From positions 124,001-188,000 of the forward strand of contig NZ_LHPI01000019.1 of assembly GCF_001274785.1 (NCBI RefSeq): a stretch of 64,000 nt of DNA, in the 5' to 3' direction. A model generated the notes under the pieces. The model searched no databases and was not told where the DNA came from. It worked only from the letters and a program-made list of their open reading frames with translations. Made by a program: the position numbers and the translations under genes. Of the stretch, positions 1 to 9,256 are shown in pieces; the stretch's first letter is position 1, and each line of letters begins with the position of its first letter. The stretch is from Vibrio hepatarius (GTDB lineage Bacteria > Pseudomonadota > Gammaproteobacteria > Enterobacterales > Vibrionaceae).

Positions 1-342
1 ACTTTTGAAGACGAACAGTTGCTGTTCGGTGATGACTCGACTCAAGCGACGCTTGAACGCCTACGTGAATTTAACATCTCGCAACTGGTGATCAAATCCG
101 GTGCCGACGGTTGCATGGTTATAACGAACGAAACCGAGCAGTGGGTGACAACGGATGAAGTGCCACACGTCGTTGATACCACCGCCGCAGGCGATTCGTT
201 TAACGCTGGCTATCTGTACCAATGGCTTGTGACTCAGGATTGCATCAAAGCAGCGCGTGCCGGACATACCTTAGCAGGCACTGTTATACAGCATAAAGGC
301 GCGGTGATTGATATCCAGCACATGCCTTTGATTTCTAATTAA
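1..342 (+). CDS. kdgK: 2-dehydro-3-deoxygluconokinase (KDG kinase), C-terminal part
   Basis: This is the 3' end of a PfkB-family sugar kinase; the frame is open from base 1, so the start lies outside the window. The visible 113 residues contain the PfkB signature 2 region (DTTAAGDSFNAGYL), which holds the catalytic Asp and the anion hole. KDG kinase phosphorylates 2-keto-3-deoxygluconate to KDPG in the cytoplasm. The substrate assignment rests mainly on context: a KDPG aldolase follows 15 bases downstream, and kduD and a GH88 enzyme lie further along the same strand. Another PfkB sugar kinase is possible from sequence alone, but KdgK is the best reading. Confidence 0.88.
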   Translation, partial: TFEDEQLLFGDDSTQATLERLREFNISQLVIKSGADGCMVITNETEQWVTTDEVPHVVDTTAAGDSFNAGYLYQWLVTQDCIKAARAGHTLAGTVIQHKGAVIDIQHMPLISN

Positions 343-357
343 TCCTTGGAGAGGAAT

Positions 358-993
358 ATGAGTAATTTATCGCTTGAGCAACAGCTGCGTAATGTCAAAG
401 TTGTGCCTGTTATTGCTATCAAAGATGCAGCATTGGCCGTGCCACTTGCAAAAACCTTAGTCGATAATGGTCTGCCGTGCGCTGAAGTGACGTTCCGTAC
501 TGAAGCGGGCCAAGAGTCAATTCGTCTGATGCGTGAAGCTTACCCGGATATGTTGATTGGTGCAGGCACAGTTCTCACTACACAACAAGTGGATCAAGCG
601 ATTGAAGCTGGCGTTGATTTTATTGTTAGCCCAGGTCTTAACCCAACGGTTGTAAAGTACGCTCAGCAACGTGGTGTGGTGATTGTACCTGGCGTGAACA
701 ACCCAAGCTTGGTCGAGCAAGCCATGGAATTAGGACTGAAAACGCTCAAGTTCTTCCCGGCAAGTGCGTCAGGTGGTACTGCGATGCTTAAAGCGCTTAG
801 CGCGGTTTACCCAGTAGAGTTTATGCCAACTGGTGGCGTTTCGGCTGCCAATATCGAATCGTATCTCGATATTCCTAGTGTGCTTGCTTGTGGCGGCACT
901 TGGATGGTGCCTAGTGATCTGATTGACGCGCAAGACTGGGCAACAATTGGCAAGCTGGTGGAAGAAGTAGTTTCCGCTCTGGCTGAGCAATAG
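358..993 (+). CDS. eda: KDPG aldolase (2-dehydro-3-deoxy-phosphogluconate aldolase), copy 1
   Basis: The 211-residue protein is a class I aldolase of the KDPG/KHG family, splitting KDPG into pyruvate and glyceraldehyde 3-phosphate. It has the family's AEVTFRTE segment, the GAGTVLT loop, and the Schiff-base lysine in TLKFFPAS, followed by FMPTGGV. The ATG at 358 was chosen because a GGAGAGG ribosome site lies just upstream; an in-frame TTG at 346 sits on that site. It follows kdgK by 15 bases and precedes a sulfate permease, so it is part of the uronate-to-pyruvate branch of this locus. A close paralogue lies at 42241-42864. Confidence 0.95.
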   Translation: MSNLSLEQQLRNVKVVPVIAIKDAALAVPLAKTLVDNGLPCAEVTFRTEAGQESIRLMREAYPDMLIGAGTVLTTQQVDQAIEAGVDFIVSPGLNPTVVKYAQQRGVVIVPGVNNPSLVEQAMELGLKTLKFFPASASGGTAMLKALSAVYPVEFMPTGGVSAANIESYLDIPSVLACGGTWMVPSDLIDAQDWATIGKLVEEVVSALAEQ

Positions 994-1011
994 GGTATAG
1001 GGGTAGCCTTC

Positions 1012-2634
1012 ATGATGGCAAAAAGCAGTCGTAAGCTTGCCTTGTATTTTCCGTTCTTGAACTGGTTACCCCAAGTAACCTCACACACACTAAAGGCGGA
1101 CTTTTGGGCGGGGTTAACCGGCGCAATTATCGTTCTGCCACAAGGTGTTGCGTATGCAATGATCGCTGGTTTACCGCCCGAATACGGTTTGTACACAGCG
1201 ATCATACCTGCCATCCTCGCCGCATTATTTGGCTCTTCTCATCATTTGATCTCGGGGCCAACCGCTGCACTTTCCGTGATCGTATTTACTACCGTCAGCC
1301 AGTTTGCTGAGCCGGGCACATCACTTTATATCCAGTTGTGTTTCACGCTGACGCTGTGCGCAGGGATCGTGCAACTGTTGTTTGGACTGCTGCGTTTTGG
1401 CGCGGTGGTGAATTTTGTCTCTCACTCGGTCGTGCTGGGTTTTACTGCTGGGGCGGCAGTGATCATCGCGGTTAGCCAGCTTAAGCACGTGTTGGGATTA
1501 AGCTACGCGTCTGGTGAGACGGCTATCGAGAACATTAACCTGCTATTTTCTCATTTGGCTGAACTCGACATCAAAGAGATGATCATCGGTTTGGTCACCA
1601 TTGCGACTTGTGTATTAGTCAAGCAGGCTGCGCCAAAAGCGCCACACATGCTGTTAGCCACTCTGGTGGCAATGGGCGCTGCGTATGGCATGAATTTATC
1701 TGGCAACGACGTGGCGTTAGTGGGCGAAGTAAGCAGCGCCTACTTGAGTTTATCTTCACCGTTTACTGGTTTTAGCCATTTCGAGCCAATGCTCGGTGGC
1801 ATCATTGCTGTAGCCATGCTGGGTTTGGTTGAAGCGATTTCGATCGGCCGTTCTGTGGCGATCAAGTCTCGCCAGCAACTCGACAGCAATCAAGAATTTA
1901 TCGGCCAAGGCTTATCAAATGTCGTGGGCTCTTTCTTCTCTTGTTATGTCTCTTCTGGGTCGTTTACCCGTAGTGGGGTGAACTATAGCAGCGGAGCCAA
2001 AACGCCGTTAGCTGCCGTATTTGCTGGCTTGATTCTATTGGTCATCATGGCGCTGTTTGTTCAATACGCGGCGTATATTCCAATTGCAGGTATGGGCGGT
2101 TTGTTGCTGGTGGTGGCATGGAACTTAGTCGACTTCCACCACATTAGAACGCTGGTTGAACAAGATATCAAAGAAACGGTGGTGTTGGTCACGACCTTTG
2201 TCGCCGCACTGTTGCTGCATTTGGAGTGGGCGATCTACGTTGGTGTTGCCGCGTCATTGTTTTTCTATTTACGCCGGACTTCACAGCCTGTGATCGAGTC
2301 GCTGACTTCGGAGTTAGTCAATCTGGAAGATAAAGACGTTGAAGTTATTCGTATCAACGGTTCGATCTTCTTTGGCTGTGTTCAATATCTCAACCAAGAG
2401 TTGCAAAACATCACCGCAAAGCGAGTGATCATTCTTGGTCGCGGGATCAATTTCATTGACCACCTCGGTGTGCAAATGCTCGATGACTATATCGCAAGCA
2501 GCGGTCGTCAGGTTTACTTCTGCCGATTTAAATCGAAGGCAAAAGAGGCGTTACTCAGCGGCTCTAAACATGTTCAAGAAGAGAACTTTTCCGAGCGCTT
2601 AACCCCTTTATTAACTTTGACTTCTAGGAAGTAA
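1012..2634 (+). CDS. SulP-family sulfate/anion permease with STAS domain
   Basis: This 540-residue membrane protein has the SulP layout: hydrophobic helices over about residues 25-420 and a cytoplasmic STAS domain over about 440-530 (VEVIRINGSIFFG through HLGVQMLDDYI). The early segment GAIIVLPQGVAYAMIAGLPPEYGLY is typical of the family. SulP proteins carry sulfate or other small anions; direction and ion cannot be told from sequence. In a locus with three cytoplasmic sulfatases, removing or balancing released sulfate is a reasonable inferred role. It lies 18 bases after eda and 4 bases before galE. A second ATG at 1015 is an equally possible start. Confidence 0.92.
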   Translation: MMAKSSRKLALYFPFLNWLPQVTSHTLKADFWAGLTGAIIVLPQGVAYAMIAGLPPEYGLYTAIIPAILAALFGSSHHLISGPTAALSVIVFTTVSQFAEPGTSLYIQLCFTLTLCAGIVQLLFGLLRFGAVVNFVSHSVVLGFTAGAAVIIAVSQLKHVLGLSYASGETAIENINLLFSHLAELDIKEMIIGLVTIATCVLVKQAAPKAPHMLLATLVAMGAAYGMNLSGNDVALVGEVSSAYLSLSSPFTGFSHFEPMLGGIIAVAMLGLVEAISIGRSVAIKSRQQLDSNQEFIGQGLSNVVGSFFSCYVSSGSFTRSGVNYSSGAKTPLAAVFAGLILLVIMALFVQYAAYIPIAGMGGLLLVVAWNLVDFHHIRTLVEQDIKETVVLVTTFVAALLLHLEWAIYVGVAASLFFYLRRTSQPVIESLTSELVNLEDKDVEVIRINGSIFFGCVQYLNQELQNITAKRVIILGRGINFIDHLGVQMLDDYIASSGRQVYFCRFKSKAKEALLSGSKHVQEENFSERLTPLLTLTSRK

Positions 2635-2638
2635 CACT

Positions 2639-3655
2639 ATGAACGTACTTGTAACTGGTGGATGCGGTTACATCGGTAGCCACGCGTGTGTCGCGTTACA
2701 CCATGCCGGGCATACACCAATCGTATTGGATAACTACTCAAACAGTCATCCAAGCGTGGTAGGCCGAATCGAAGAACTGAATGGCACCCCTCTGACGGTT
2801 TATCAAAGTGACATTCGAGACAGCAAAGCATTGGCGAGAGTGTTTGCCGAGCAAGACATTGGCGCGGTGATGCACTTTGCTGGCTTGAAAGCCGTGGGCG
2901 AGTCCGTGGCTAAACCGCTGGAATACTACGACAACAATGTTACTGGCACGTTGAACTTGCTAGCCGCAATGCGTGAGGCGCAAGTCAGCAAACTGATCTT
3001 CAGCTCTTCAGCCACGGTTTACGGTGACCCTGCTGTCGTTCCGATTGATGAACACAGCCAAACTGGCGGAACAACCAACCCTTACGGCACCAGCAAATAT
3101 ATGGTTGAGCGATGTCTTGCGGATTTCGCCAACGCCAATTCGGACTGGAGCATCACGTTATTGCGTTACTTCAATCCTATTGGGGCGCACCCAAGCGGCC
3201 GAATAGGTGAAGACCCAAGTGGAATTCCAAACAATCTGATGCCGTTTATCACGCAGGTAGCGATAGGTCGCCGCGAAGCGCTGTCTATTTTTGGCAACGA
3301 CTACCCAACCGAAGACGGAACCGGAGTGCGAGACTACATCCACGTTGAAGATCTGGTTGACGGTCATGTGGCGGCACTGGAAAAACGTGGCGACGTTGCT
3401 GGTTTGCATGTTTACAACCTAGGGACGGGTAATGGCGTCAGTGTATTGCAGATGGTGAACGCGATGAATGGCGTGTTGGGACGAGATCTTCCGGTTCGAA
3501 TGGAAGCACGCCGCGCGGGTGATATTGCAGAGTGTTTCGCTAATCCGGCGAAAGCTGAACAAGAATTGGGTTGGAAAGCGAAGTACAGCTTAACAGACAT
3601 GGTTGAACATAGCTGGAACTGGCAACAGTCGAACCCGAACGGATACCAATCTTAA
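2639..3655 (+). CDS. galE: UDP-glucose 4-epimerase
   Basis: The 338-residue protein interconverts UDP-galactose and UDP-glucose in the cytoplasm using tightly bound NAD. It starts with the Rossmann motif GGCGYIGSH and has the catalytic SSSATVYG segment and YGTSK (Tyr-x-x-x-Lys). The length matches E. coli GalE. A TAGGAAG ribosome site precedes the ATG, and the gene is 4 bases after the permease. With galT it forms a two-gene Leloir unit lacking galK and galM, which fits supply of galactose 1-phosphate by the GH112 phosphorylase at 7014-9200 rather than free galactose. Confidence 0.96.
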   Translation: MNVLVTGGCGYIGSHACVALHHAGHTPIVLDNYSNSHPSVVGRIEELNGTPLTVYQSDIRDSKALARVFAEQDIGAVMHFAGLKAVGESVAKPLEYYDNNVTGTLNLLAAMREAQVSKLIFSSSATVYGDPAVVPIDEHSQTGGTTNPYGTSKYMVERCLADFANANSDWSITLLRYFNPIGAHPSGRIGEDPSGIPNNLMPFITQVAIGRREALSIFGNDYPTEDGTGVRDYIHVEDLVDGHVAALEKRGDVAGLHVYNLGTGNGVSVLQMVNAMNGVLGRDLPVRMEARRAGDIAECFANPAKAEQELGWKAKYSLTDMVEHSWNWQQSNPNGYQS

Positions 3656-3669
3656 ATTAAGGAACCCAC

Positions 3670-4725
3670 ATGTTGGAAACATTTGATGTCTCTGAACATC
3701 CACACCGTCGTTACAACCCATTGAGCGGTGAATGGGTGCTGGTGTCACCTCATCGTGCAAAGCGTCCATGGCACGGACAGCAAGAAACACCGAGCATCGA
3801 GCAGTTGTCGACCTACGAGCCGGATTGCTTTTTATGCCCGACGAACACCCGCGTAAGCGGCGATGTTAACCCAGATTACAAAGGAACGTTTGTGTTCAAA
3901 AACGACTTTGCCGCGCTAACAACAGAAACACCAGAATCGCCAGTAAGCGATGATCCTCTGTTTCAGATGCACAGCGCAAAGGGCGAGAGCCGCGTGATCT
4001 GTTTCTCTCCTGACCATAGCCGCACTTTGCCAGAACTGGAATTGGATGAGTTGGACCAAGTGGTTTCGACTTGGATCCAGCAAACCGATGAACTGAGCCA
4101 ATCGTACCCTTGGGTTCAAGTGTTTGAAAACAAAGGTGAGACGATGGGCTGCTCACAGCCGCACCCGCATGGGCAGATTTGGGCAAACAGCTTTATTCCG
4201 ACCTTGGTTGAGAAAAAAGAACTACATCAGCAGCGCTATTTTGCTGAGCACGGCACCCCAATGCTGTTGGATTACGTTCAGCGTGAACTGGATTCTGGCG
4301 AACGAATCGTAGTGGAGACCGAGCATTGGGTGGCGTTAGTCCCTTACTGGGCGGCATGGCCATTTGAAACCTTGTTGTTACCAAAAGAGAAAGCGGGCCG
4401 TTTAACAGAGCTGTCATTGGCACAGCAGCAAGACCTTTCTCTCGCGCTAAAACAGTTAACAACACGTTATGACAACCTGTTTAAGTGTTCCTTCCCATAT
4501 TCAATGGGCTGGCACGGTGCGCCGTTTACTGAAGGGAATCCAAGTGAACATTGGCAGGTGCATGCCTGTTTTTATCCACCTCTACTGCGTAGTGCGACAG
4601 TCCGTAAGTTTATGGTGGGTTACGAAATGTTGGCGGAGAGCCAGCGTGACCTTACGCCAGAGCAAGCTGCAGAGCGTCTGCGTAACGTCAGCGACGTGCA
4701 TTTCAAATCTGCACAGAGTGAGTAA
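3670..4725 (+). CDS. galT: galactose-1-phosphate uridylyltransferase
   Basis: The 351-residue enzyme exchanges uridylyl groups between UDP-glucose and galactose 1-phosphate. The nucleophile motif HPHGQ is visible, with His167 the likely nucleophile, plus the metal-site pair CFLCP near residues 53-57. Length and order match E. coli GalT. An AAGGAA ribosome site lies before the ATG, 14 bases after galE. A KdgR-type operator follows before kduD, so galT is probably the last gene of the kdgK-eda-sulP-galE-galT unit, though no clear terminator separates them. Confidence 0.96.
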   Translation: MLETFDVSEHPHRRYNPLSGEWVLVSPHRAKRPWHGQQETPSIEQLSTYEPDCFLCPTNTRVSGDVNPDYKGTFVFKNDFAALTTETPESPVSDDPLFQMHSAKGESRVICFSPDHSRTLPELELDELDQVVSTWIQQTDELSQSYPWVQVFENKGETMGCSQPHPHGQIWANSFIPTLVEKKELHQQRYFAEHGTPMLLDYVQRELDSGERIVVETEHWVALVPYWAAWPFETLLLPKEKAGRLTELSLAQQQDLSLALKQLTTRYDNLFKCSFPYSMGWHGAPFTEGNPSEHWQVHACFYPPLLRSATVRKFMVGYEMLAESQRDLTPEQAAERLRNVSDVHFKSAQSE

Positions 4726-4776
4726 GAAGCGAGTCACATAACATAGAGTCAAAATTTTTTTGTCTTTATTTTTTAG

Positions 4777-4791
4777 TGAAACGATGTTTCA
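4777..4791. promoter_or_regulatory. KdgR-type operator upstream of kduD
   Basis: TGAAACGATGTTTCA is an inverted repeat of TGAAAC around a 3-base centre, 63 bases before the kduD ATG. It is the best-conserved member of a family of such sites in this window and resembles known KdgR operators of enterobacteria (GAAAC/GTTTC half-sites). Confidence 0.8.
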
Positions 4792-4854
4792 ATATAATGG
4801 AATTTGCGTTTTCTTTTTTGGGAAGGGGCAAGAAACAAAAAAGGTAAAATAAAA

Positions 4855-5616
4855 ATGGTATTAGATGCTTTTAATCTAGAAGGTAAAGTTGCGTTGGTAA
4901 CGGGTTGTAATACCGGGCTAGGGCAAGGCATGGCAGTTGCACTCGCTCAAGCAGGTTGTGACATTGTTGGCGTGAACTATTCAGACGCGGAAGACACGCC
5001 AAGCTTAGTTGAAGCGGCGGGTCGAAAGTTCCATCCAATCACGGCCGATCTCAGCGATCACTCAGTTATCCCTTCCGTGATCGAGCAGGCGGTTAGCCTT
5101 GCAGGTCGTGTCGACGTTTTGGTCAACAACGCAGGTATTATCCGTCGTGAAGATGCGATCGATTTCAGCGAGAAAGACTGGGATGACGTGATGGATCTGA
5201 ACGTGAAGTCTGTATTCTTCCTTAGCCAAGCGGTGGCAAGACAGTTCAAAGCGCAAAACAGCGGCGGCAAGATCATCAACATCGCTTCGATGCTTTCGTT
5301 CCAAGGCGGGATTCGCGTGCCTTCTTACACAGCATCTAAGAGTGCGGTTATGGGCATTACTCGTTTGCTTGCTAACGAATGGGCAGCACAAGGCGTGAAC
5401 GTTAATGCGATTGCACCGGGTTACATGGCGACTAACAACACTGCTGCGCTACGTGCAGACGAAGAACGTAACCAAGCCATTTTAGAACGTATTCCTGCTC
5501 AACGTTGGGGTTTACCAAGTGACTTAGCTGGCCCGGTGGTCTTTTTGGCATCGCCTGCCTCCGATTATGTCAACGGTTACACCGTGGCGGTCGATGGCGG
5601 TTGGCTGGCACGATAA
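4855..5616 (+). CDS. kduD: 2-dehydro-3-deoxy-D-gluconate 5-dehydrogenase (KduD), SDR family
   Basis: The 253-residue SDR protein has the same length as E. coli KduD. It reduces the 2,5-diketo acid formed from unsaturated uronate to KDG. The cofactor motif TGCNTGLGQG is at residues 16-25, NNAG at 101-104, and the catalytic Tyr158 and Lys162 lie in YTASK. The ATG at 4855 follows an AAGG ribosome site; an upstream in-frame start would add a non-conserved leader. A KdgR-type operator lies in the promoter and a terminator follows. The partner isomerase kduI is not in the window, so it must lie elsewhere or be replaced. Confidence 0.93.
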   Translation: MVLDAFNLEGKVALVTGCNTGLGQGMAVALAQAGCDIVGVNYSDAEDTPSLVEAAGRKFHPITADLSDHSVIPSVIEQAVSLAGRVDVLVNNAGIIRREDAIDFSEKDWDDVMDLNVKSVFFLSQAVARQFKAQNSGGKIINIASMLSFQGGIRVPSYTASKSAVMGITRLLANEWAAQGVNVNAIAPGYMATNNTAALRADEERNQAILERIPAQRWGLPSDLAGPVVFLASPASDYVNGYTVAVDGGWLAR

Positions 5617-5623
5617 ACAACTT

Positions 5624-5646
5624 AGGCTGCGTTGCAGCCTTTTTTT
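5624..5646 (+). terminator. terminator after kduD
   Basis: AGGCTGC-gtt-GCAGCCT hairpin followed directly by seven T residues. Confidence 0.88.
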
Positions 5647-5663
5647 GAATTTAAATTTAAAAG

Positions 5664-5678
5664 TGAAAAGGTGTTTTA
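5664..5678. promoter_or_regulatory. KdgR-type operator upstream of GH88 gene
   Basis: TGAAAAGGTGTTTTA fits the TNAAANNNNRTTTNA pattern and lies about 110 bases before the GH88 start, just after the kduD terminator. Confidence 0.65.
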
Positions 5679-5785
5679 AAAAATGTGAGCGGTGGTTGTG
5701 TTTGATTTTTGATAAGCCGATACACTAACGCCATTACATTTGTGAACCCTTTTCTTTGCGTTGCAAAGGTGTTGAGAGATTTTTT

Positions 5786-6955
5786 ATGACCGAAGCTATT
5801 ACCTTACGTCCGTTGCCAAAAGCGCTGGACGAGCAGAGAGTGATTGACCATTTACCAACGGTAGTGGAATCGATTAAGCGAAACATTCCTAAGATTGGCG
5901 AGCGTAACCCGAAGATTGGTACCGAAAACAACCAATGGGATTACTGTGGTCAGTTTGACTGGGTATCTTCGTTCTGGACAGGTGAGTTGTGGCTTTGCTA
6001 CCAGATGACCGCTGACCAACAATTTAAAAACAGCGCAAAGCTGCGTAAGCGCTACTTTGCCGACATGTTGTTGGACCCGTTTTGGTTAGACCACGACCTA
6101 GGTTTTCAATACAGCTTGAGCTGCGTTGCGGACTACAACCTAACCGGTGATGAAGAGTCAAAAATGATGGCGATCCGCGCGGCTGACCATCTTATTCATC
6201 GTTTCAGAAAAATTGGTGGCTACATTGTCGCGTGGAATGATACCCATCCATTGGGGCCTGAAATCACCCAGGGTAAATCGATCATCGACTCGCTACAGAA
6301 TACGGCTCTGTTGTTCTGGGCGGCGAAGGTAACGGGCTCTTCGGTTTACGCTCATGCGGCGAAAACGCACAGCGAAACATTGGCAAAACACATTGTTCGT
6401 GACGATTTCTCAACTTACCACTCGTTCAATTTTGATCCTGTAACTCAACAGCCGATCAAAGGCGAAACTTTCCAAGGTTACGCAGACGACTCTTGTTGGG
6501 CGCGCGGTCAATCGTGGGCGGTGCATGGTTTTGCGCAAACTTACCTATACACAGGTGAAGAGAAGTTCCTGACACTGGCGAAAAAGCTGGCTCGTTACGC
6601 GGTGGAACAGATCACTGATGATGGTGTACCAGTTTGGGACTACTCATTGCCAGCAGATGAAATTCAATACAAAGACAGTTCAGCGGGTGCGATTACCGCG
6701 GCAGGTTTACTGCTGATTGCACAATGCATTGAAGATGCAGAAGAAGCCAAACAGTACCGTGATTGGGGTCTATACCTGCTGCAAGGTCTGATGGATACGT
6801 GTGACCTGACGGGCGATGAGAATGCGCTTGGTCTACTGGCTCACGGTGCATCGTTCGTCAAAGTTGGCCTGTGCGACAACATGTTGCCATACGGTGATTA
6901 CTACTACCTAGAAGCGCTGATGCGCGCTAATGGCTACCAGAACTTCTTCTGGTAA
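5786..6955 (+). CDS. unsaturated glucuronyl hydrolase (GH88)
   Basis: The 389-residue protein has the alpha/alpha-barrel pattern of GH88, with the two family aspartates in HDLGF (Asp104) and IIDSLQN (Asp168), and the conserved ARGQSWAVHG segment. GH88 enzymes hydrate the double bond of the unsaturated uronic acid that a polysaccharide lyase leaves at the non-reducing end, releasing the uronate and the rest of the oligosaccharide. There is no signal peptide, so it acts in the cytoplasm on imported lyase products. The ATG at 5786 is preceded by GAGAGA. Its products should feed KduD, KdgK and Eda. GH105 is less likely given the motifs. Confidence 0.92.
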   Translation: MTEAITLRPLPKALDEQRVIDHLPTVVESIKRNIPKIGERNPKIGTENNQWDYCGQFDWVSSFWTGELWLCYQMTADQQFKNSAKLRKRYFADMLLDPFWLDHDLGFQYSLSCVADYNLTGDEESKMMAIRAADHLIHRFRKIGGYIVAWNDTHPLGPEITQGKSIIDSLQNTALLFWAAKVTGSSVYAHAAKTHSETLAKHIVRDDFSTYHSFNFDPVTQQPIKGETFQGYADDSCWARGQSWAVHGFAQTYLYTGEEKFLTLAKKLARYAVEQITDDGVPVWDYSLPADEIQYKDSSAGAITAAGLLLIAQCIEDAEEAKQYRDWGLYLLQGLMDTCDLTGDENALGLLAHGASFVKVGLCDNMLPYGDYYYLEALMRANGYQNFFW

Positions 6956-6969
6956 TTATTCGATTTCTT

Positions 6970-6988
6970 ACGGGGGAGTCACCCCCGT
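6970..6988 (+). other. G/C-rich hairpin between GH88 and GH112 genes
   Basis: ACGGGGG-agtca-CCCCCGT forms a strong stem but has no following T run, so it looks like an intercistronic mRNA-processing or attenuating hairpin rather than a full terminator. Confidence 0.5.
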
Positions 6989-7013
6989 TCTACCCACATT
7001 TTTGGAGCATATC

Positions 7014-9200
7014 ATGACCAAGGTTGCCTCTCGTAAAGGTCATATGACCCTGCCTGTAGAAGTCGGTCAGGAAGACGTTGTGCTGGATCTTTACCAGCGT
7101 TGGCAAGCGGATGCGTTACGTGACAGTGACGGCACCAGCATGCCAGATTCATTGGCAGAACAAGACAGCGACATCTACTCAGTGATGTGTCTTGTGCGCG
7201 CAGACCAAGACTACGCTAATCAGCACCCTGAATATCTTCACCGCAAATATCTGATGTCTTTCCCTGTGACGGCAATGAGTGACAGCGTGACTATTCAACC
7301 ATTGGATGGCTACAGCAAAGACAAATATGAGCTGGACGACGACAGCGATCCTAAACAGTGGTGGGAAGTTCGAAACCGCACCACAGGTGAAGTGATCTCG
7401 GTTGATAACTGGTCGTTTGACGCGCAGACGCAGAGCGTTGAAGTTATCAACGTGACTCGTTACCACGAGTACACAGTGACGTTTATGGCTCGCCAAGTTT
7501 GGGACAGCGTGTCAATGTACAACGCGCTAACCAATGACTGGGATGGCCCACGCATCAAGAGTCTTGACCCTTACCACCCAGAGTGCCGCGCGCATCTGCT
7601 TAAGCACTTCCAACACTGGTTAGAGACGCATCCAAACACCACAGTCGTGCGTTTTACGACGTTCGCGTTCCTGTTTGTGATCGATACTGGCGAACAGAAC
7701 CAAGACATCTACCGCGACTGGACGGGTTACGGTGAAACAGTCAGCCCACGTGCGTTACAGGATTTTGAAAAGCGCTTTGGCTACAAGTTATCGCCAGAAG
7801 ACTTTGTGGATGCCGGTTACTACAACGGCACCTACAAAGTGCCATCACAGCAATACCGCGACTGGATGACATTCGTGCAAGAGTTCGTGGTCGAGTTTGC
7901 CGCGGAATTGGTGAAAATGGCGCACGATGCAGGTAAGCGCACAGCGATGTTCCAGGGCGACCACTGGATCGGAACTGAACCATTCTTAGCGAGCTACCAG
8001 CAAATTGGTATCGACATTAACGTTGGTGCGGTGGAAGACGGTGTTGCACTGCGTCGTTTGACGGATTCGGGCGGTGATCAAATCCGTGAAGCACGTTTCT
8101 ACCCGTACTTCTTCCCAGATGTGTTCAGTGAAGGCAATGACCCAGTAGTGGAATCTATGTCGAACTGGACTAAGATCCGCCGTGCGATGCTACAAAAGCC
8201 GCTTGATCGTATTGGTTACGGTGGTTATTTGTCTTTGGCGAACAAGTTCCCGCACTTTATCGACCACGTTACTGATATTTCTCAGCAGTTTGGTGAGTAT
8301 CTCGACAATACTCAGCGCACAGAATCACAAAAACTGCCGGGTAAAGTAGCTGTACTCAGTGCCTGGGGGGAAGCGCGTAGCTGGTTGCAGAACCAAGCTC
8401 GTGACCAGCGTTTTTATGTGCCGCCTCGTCCGGACGTGATGGAGCTGGTGGGTAACAACCTGCTTGAGTGTCTGTCTGGGCTACCGTTTGATGTGGAATT
8501 CATTAGCTTTGATGACATCAAACAAAACGGCATCGACCCTGAAATCAAAGTCATCATCAATACTGGCGACGCAAACTCGGCATGGAGTGGCGATGAATGC
8601 TGGGATGACGCAGACATCATCGTTAAGTTGCGTGAGTTTGTGGCTCTTGGCGGCGGTCTACTGGGTGTATCGGATCCTTCTGCCTACCAGAAAAACGGCC
8701 GCTACTTCCAGCTGGGTGATGTATTCGGTCTAGAGAAAGAGACGTCTCTGACTATGGGTCGAGTAGCGATGCCGCTTGAAATTGCTCAAGACCACTATCT
8801 GAGCCAGTTTATTACCGGCAACGAAGACTTTGGTAACGCAAGCTATGTGTATCCGCAAGCGCAGGATCTAACCGTGATTGCGGCTCAAGGCCAGCACTTG
8901 GCGTTTACGGCGCGTAATTATGGTCAAGGCCGTGCGGTTTACCTAGGTAACCTGCCATTCACCATGGACAACGCACGTTTACTGCAATACGTGTTGATTT
9001 GGTTAGCACAGCAAGAAAGCACCTCCTTTAGCTGGTTGTCAGCCAACCCGAACGTTGACGTTGCGTTTTATCCGCACACCAACAAAGCGGCGGCGGTGAA
9101 CTTTAGCGACCAACCGCAGACTGCGATGGTATGCAATACCGAAGGCCGCGTCGTTGAAATCAGCTTAGAGCCGTATCAATGGATATGGTTGGATAATTAA
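7014..9200 (+). CDS. GH112 1,3-beta-galactosyl-N-acetylhexosamine phosphorylase
   Basis: The 728-residue protein has the length and features of GH112 phosphorylases: RKGHMTLP near the start, VVRFTTFAFLF, the GDHWIGTEPF segment, and a C-terminal Rossmann-like part. The family splits Gal-beta-1,3-GlcNAc or Gal-beta-1,3-GalNAc with phosphate to galactose 1-phosphate and HexNAc; some members act on Gal-beta-1,4-rhamnose. A Vibrio vulnificus homologue with galactosyl-HexNAc activity is known. There is no signal peptide. The ATG at 7014 follows GGAGCAT. Galactose 1-phosphate would pass straight to GalT and GalE encoded just upstream. The exact acceptor cannot be told from sequence. Confidence 0.92.
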   Translation: MTKVASRKGHMTLPVEVGQEDVVLDLYQRWQADALRDSDGTSMPDSLAEQDSDIYSVMCLVRADQDYANQHPEYLHRKYLMSFPVTAMSDSVTIQPLDGYSKDKYELDDDSDPKQWWEVRNRTTGEVISVDNWSFDAQTQSVEVINVTRYHEYTVTFMARQVWDSVSMYNALTNDWDGPRIKSLDPYHPECRAHLLKHFQHWLETHPNTTVVRFTTFAFLFVIDTGEQNQDIYRDWTGYGETVSPRALQDFEKRFGYKLSPEDFVDAGYYNGTYKVPSQQYRDWMTFVQEFVVEFAAELVKMAHDAGKRTAMFQGDHWIGTEPFLASYQQIGIDINVGAVEDGVALRRLTDSGGDQIREARFYPYFFPDVFSEGNDPVVESMSNWTKIRRAMLQKPLDRIGYGGYLSLANKFPHFIDHVTDISQQFGEYLDNTQRTESQKLPGKVAVLSAWGEARSWLQNQARDQRFYVPPRPDVMELVGNNLLECLSGLPFDVEFISFDDIKQNGIDPEIKVIINTGDANSAWSGDECWDDADIIVKLREFVALGGGLLGVSDPSAYQKNGRYFQLGDVFGLEKETSLTMGRVAMPLEIAQDHYLSQFITGNEDFGNASYVYPQAQDLTVIAAQGQHLAFTARNYGQGRAVYLGNLPFTMDNARLLQYVLIWLAQQESTSFSWLSANPNVDVAFYPHTNKAAAVNFSDQPQTAMVCNTEGRVVEISLEPYQWIWLDN

Positions 9201-9210
9201 TCTGAATATA

Positions 9211-9236
9211 GAAGGCGCGTGAGCGCCTTCTTTTTT
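9211..9236 (+). terminator. terminator after GH112 gene
   Basis: GAAGGCGC-gtga-GCGCCTTC hairpin followed by six T residues; ends the GH88-GH112 unit. Confidence 0.92.
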
Positions 9237-9256
9237 ATATAGGGATCGACGTTCCA

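Noticed and set aside
807..1214. 135-codon minus-strand frame across eda and the SulP gene
   Set aside because: It is antisense to two well-supported genes and resembles no protein; a shadow frame.
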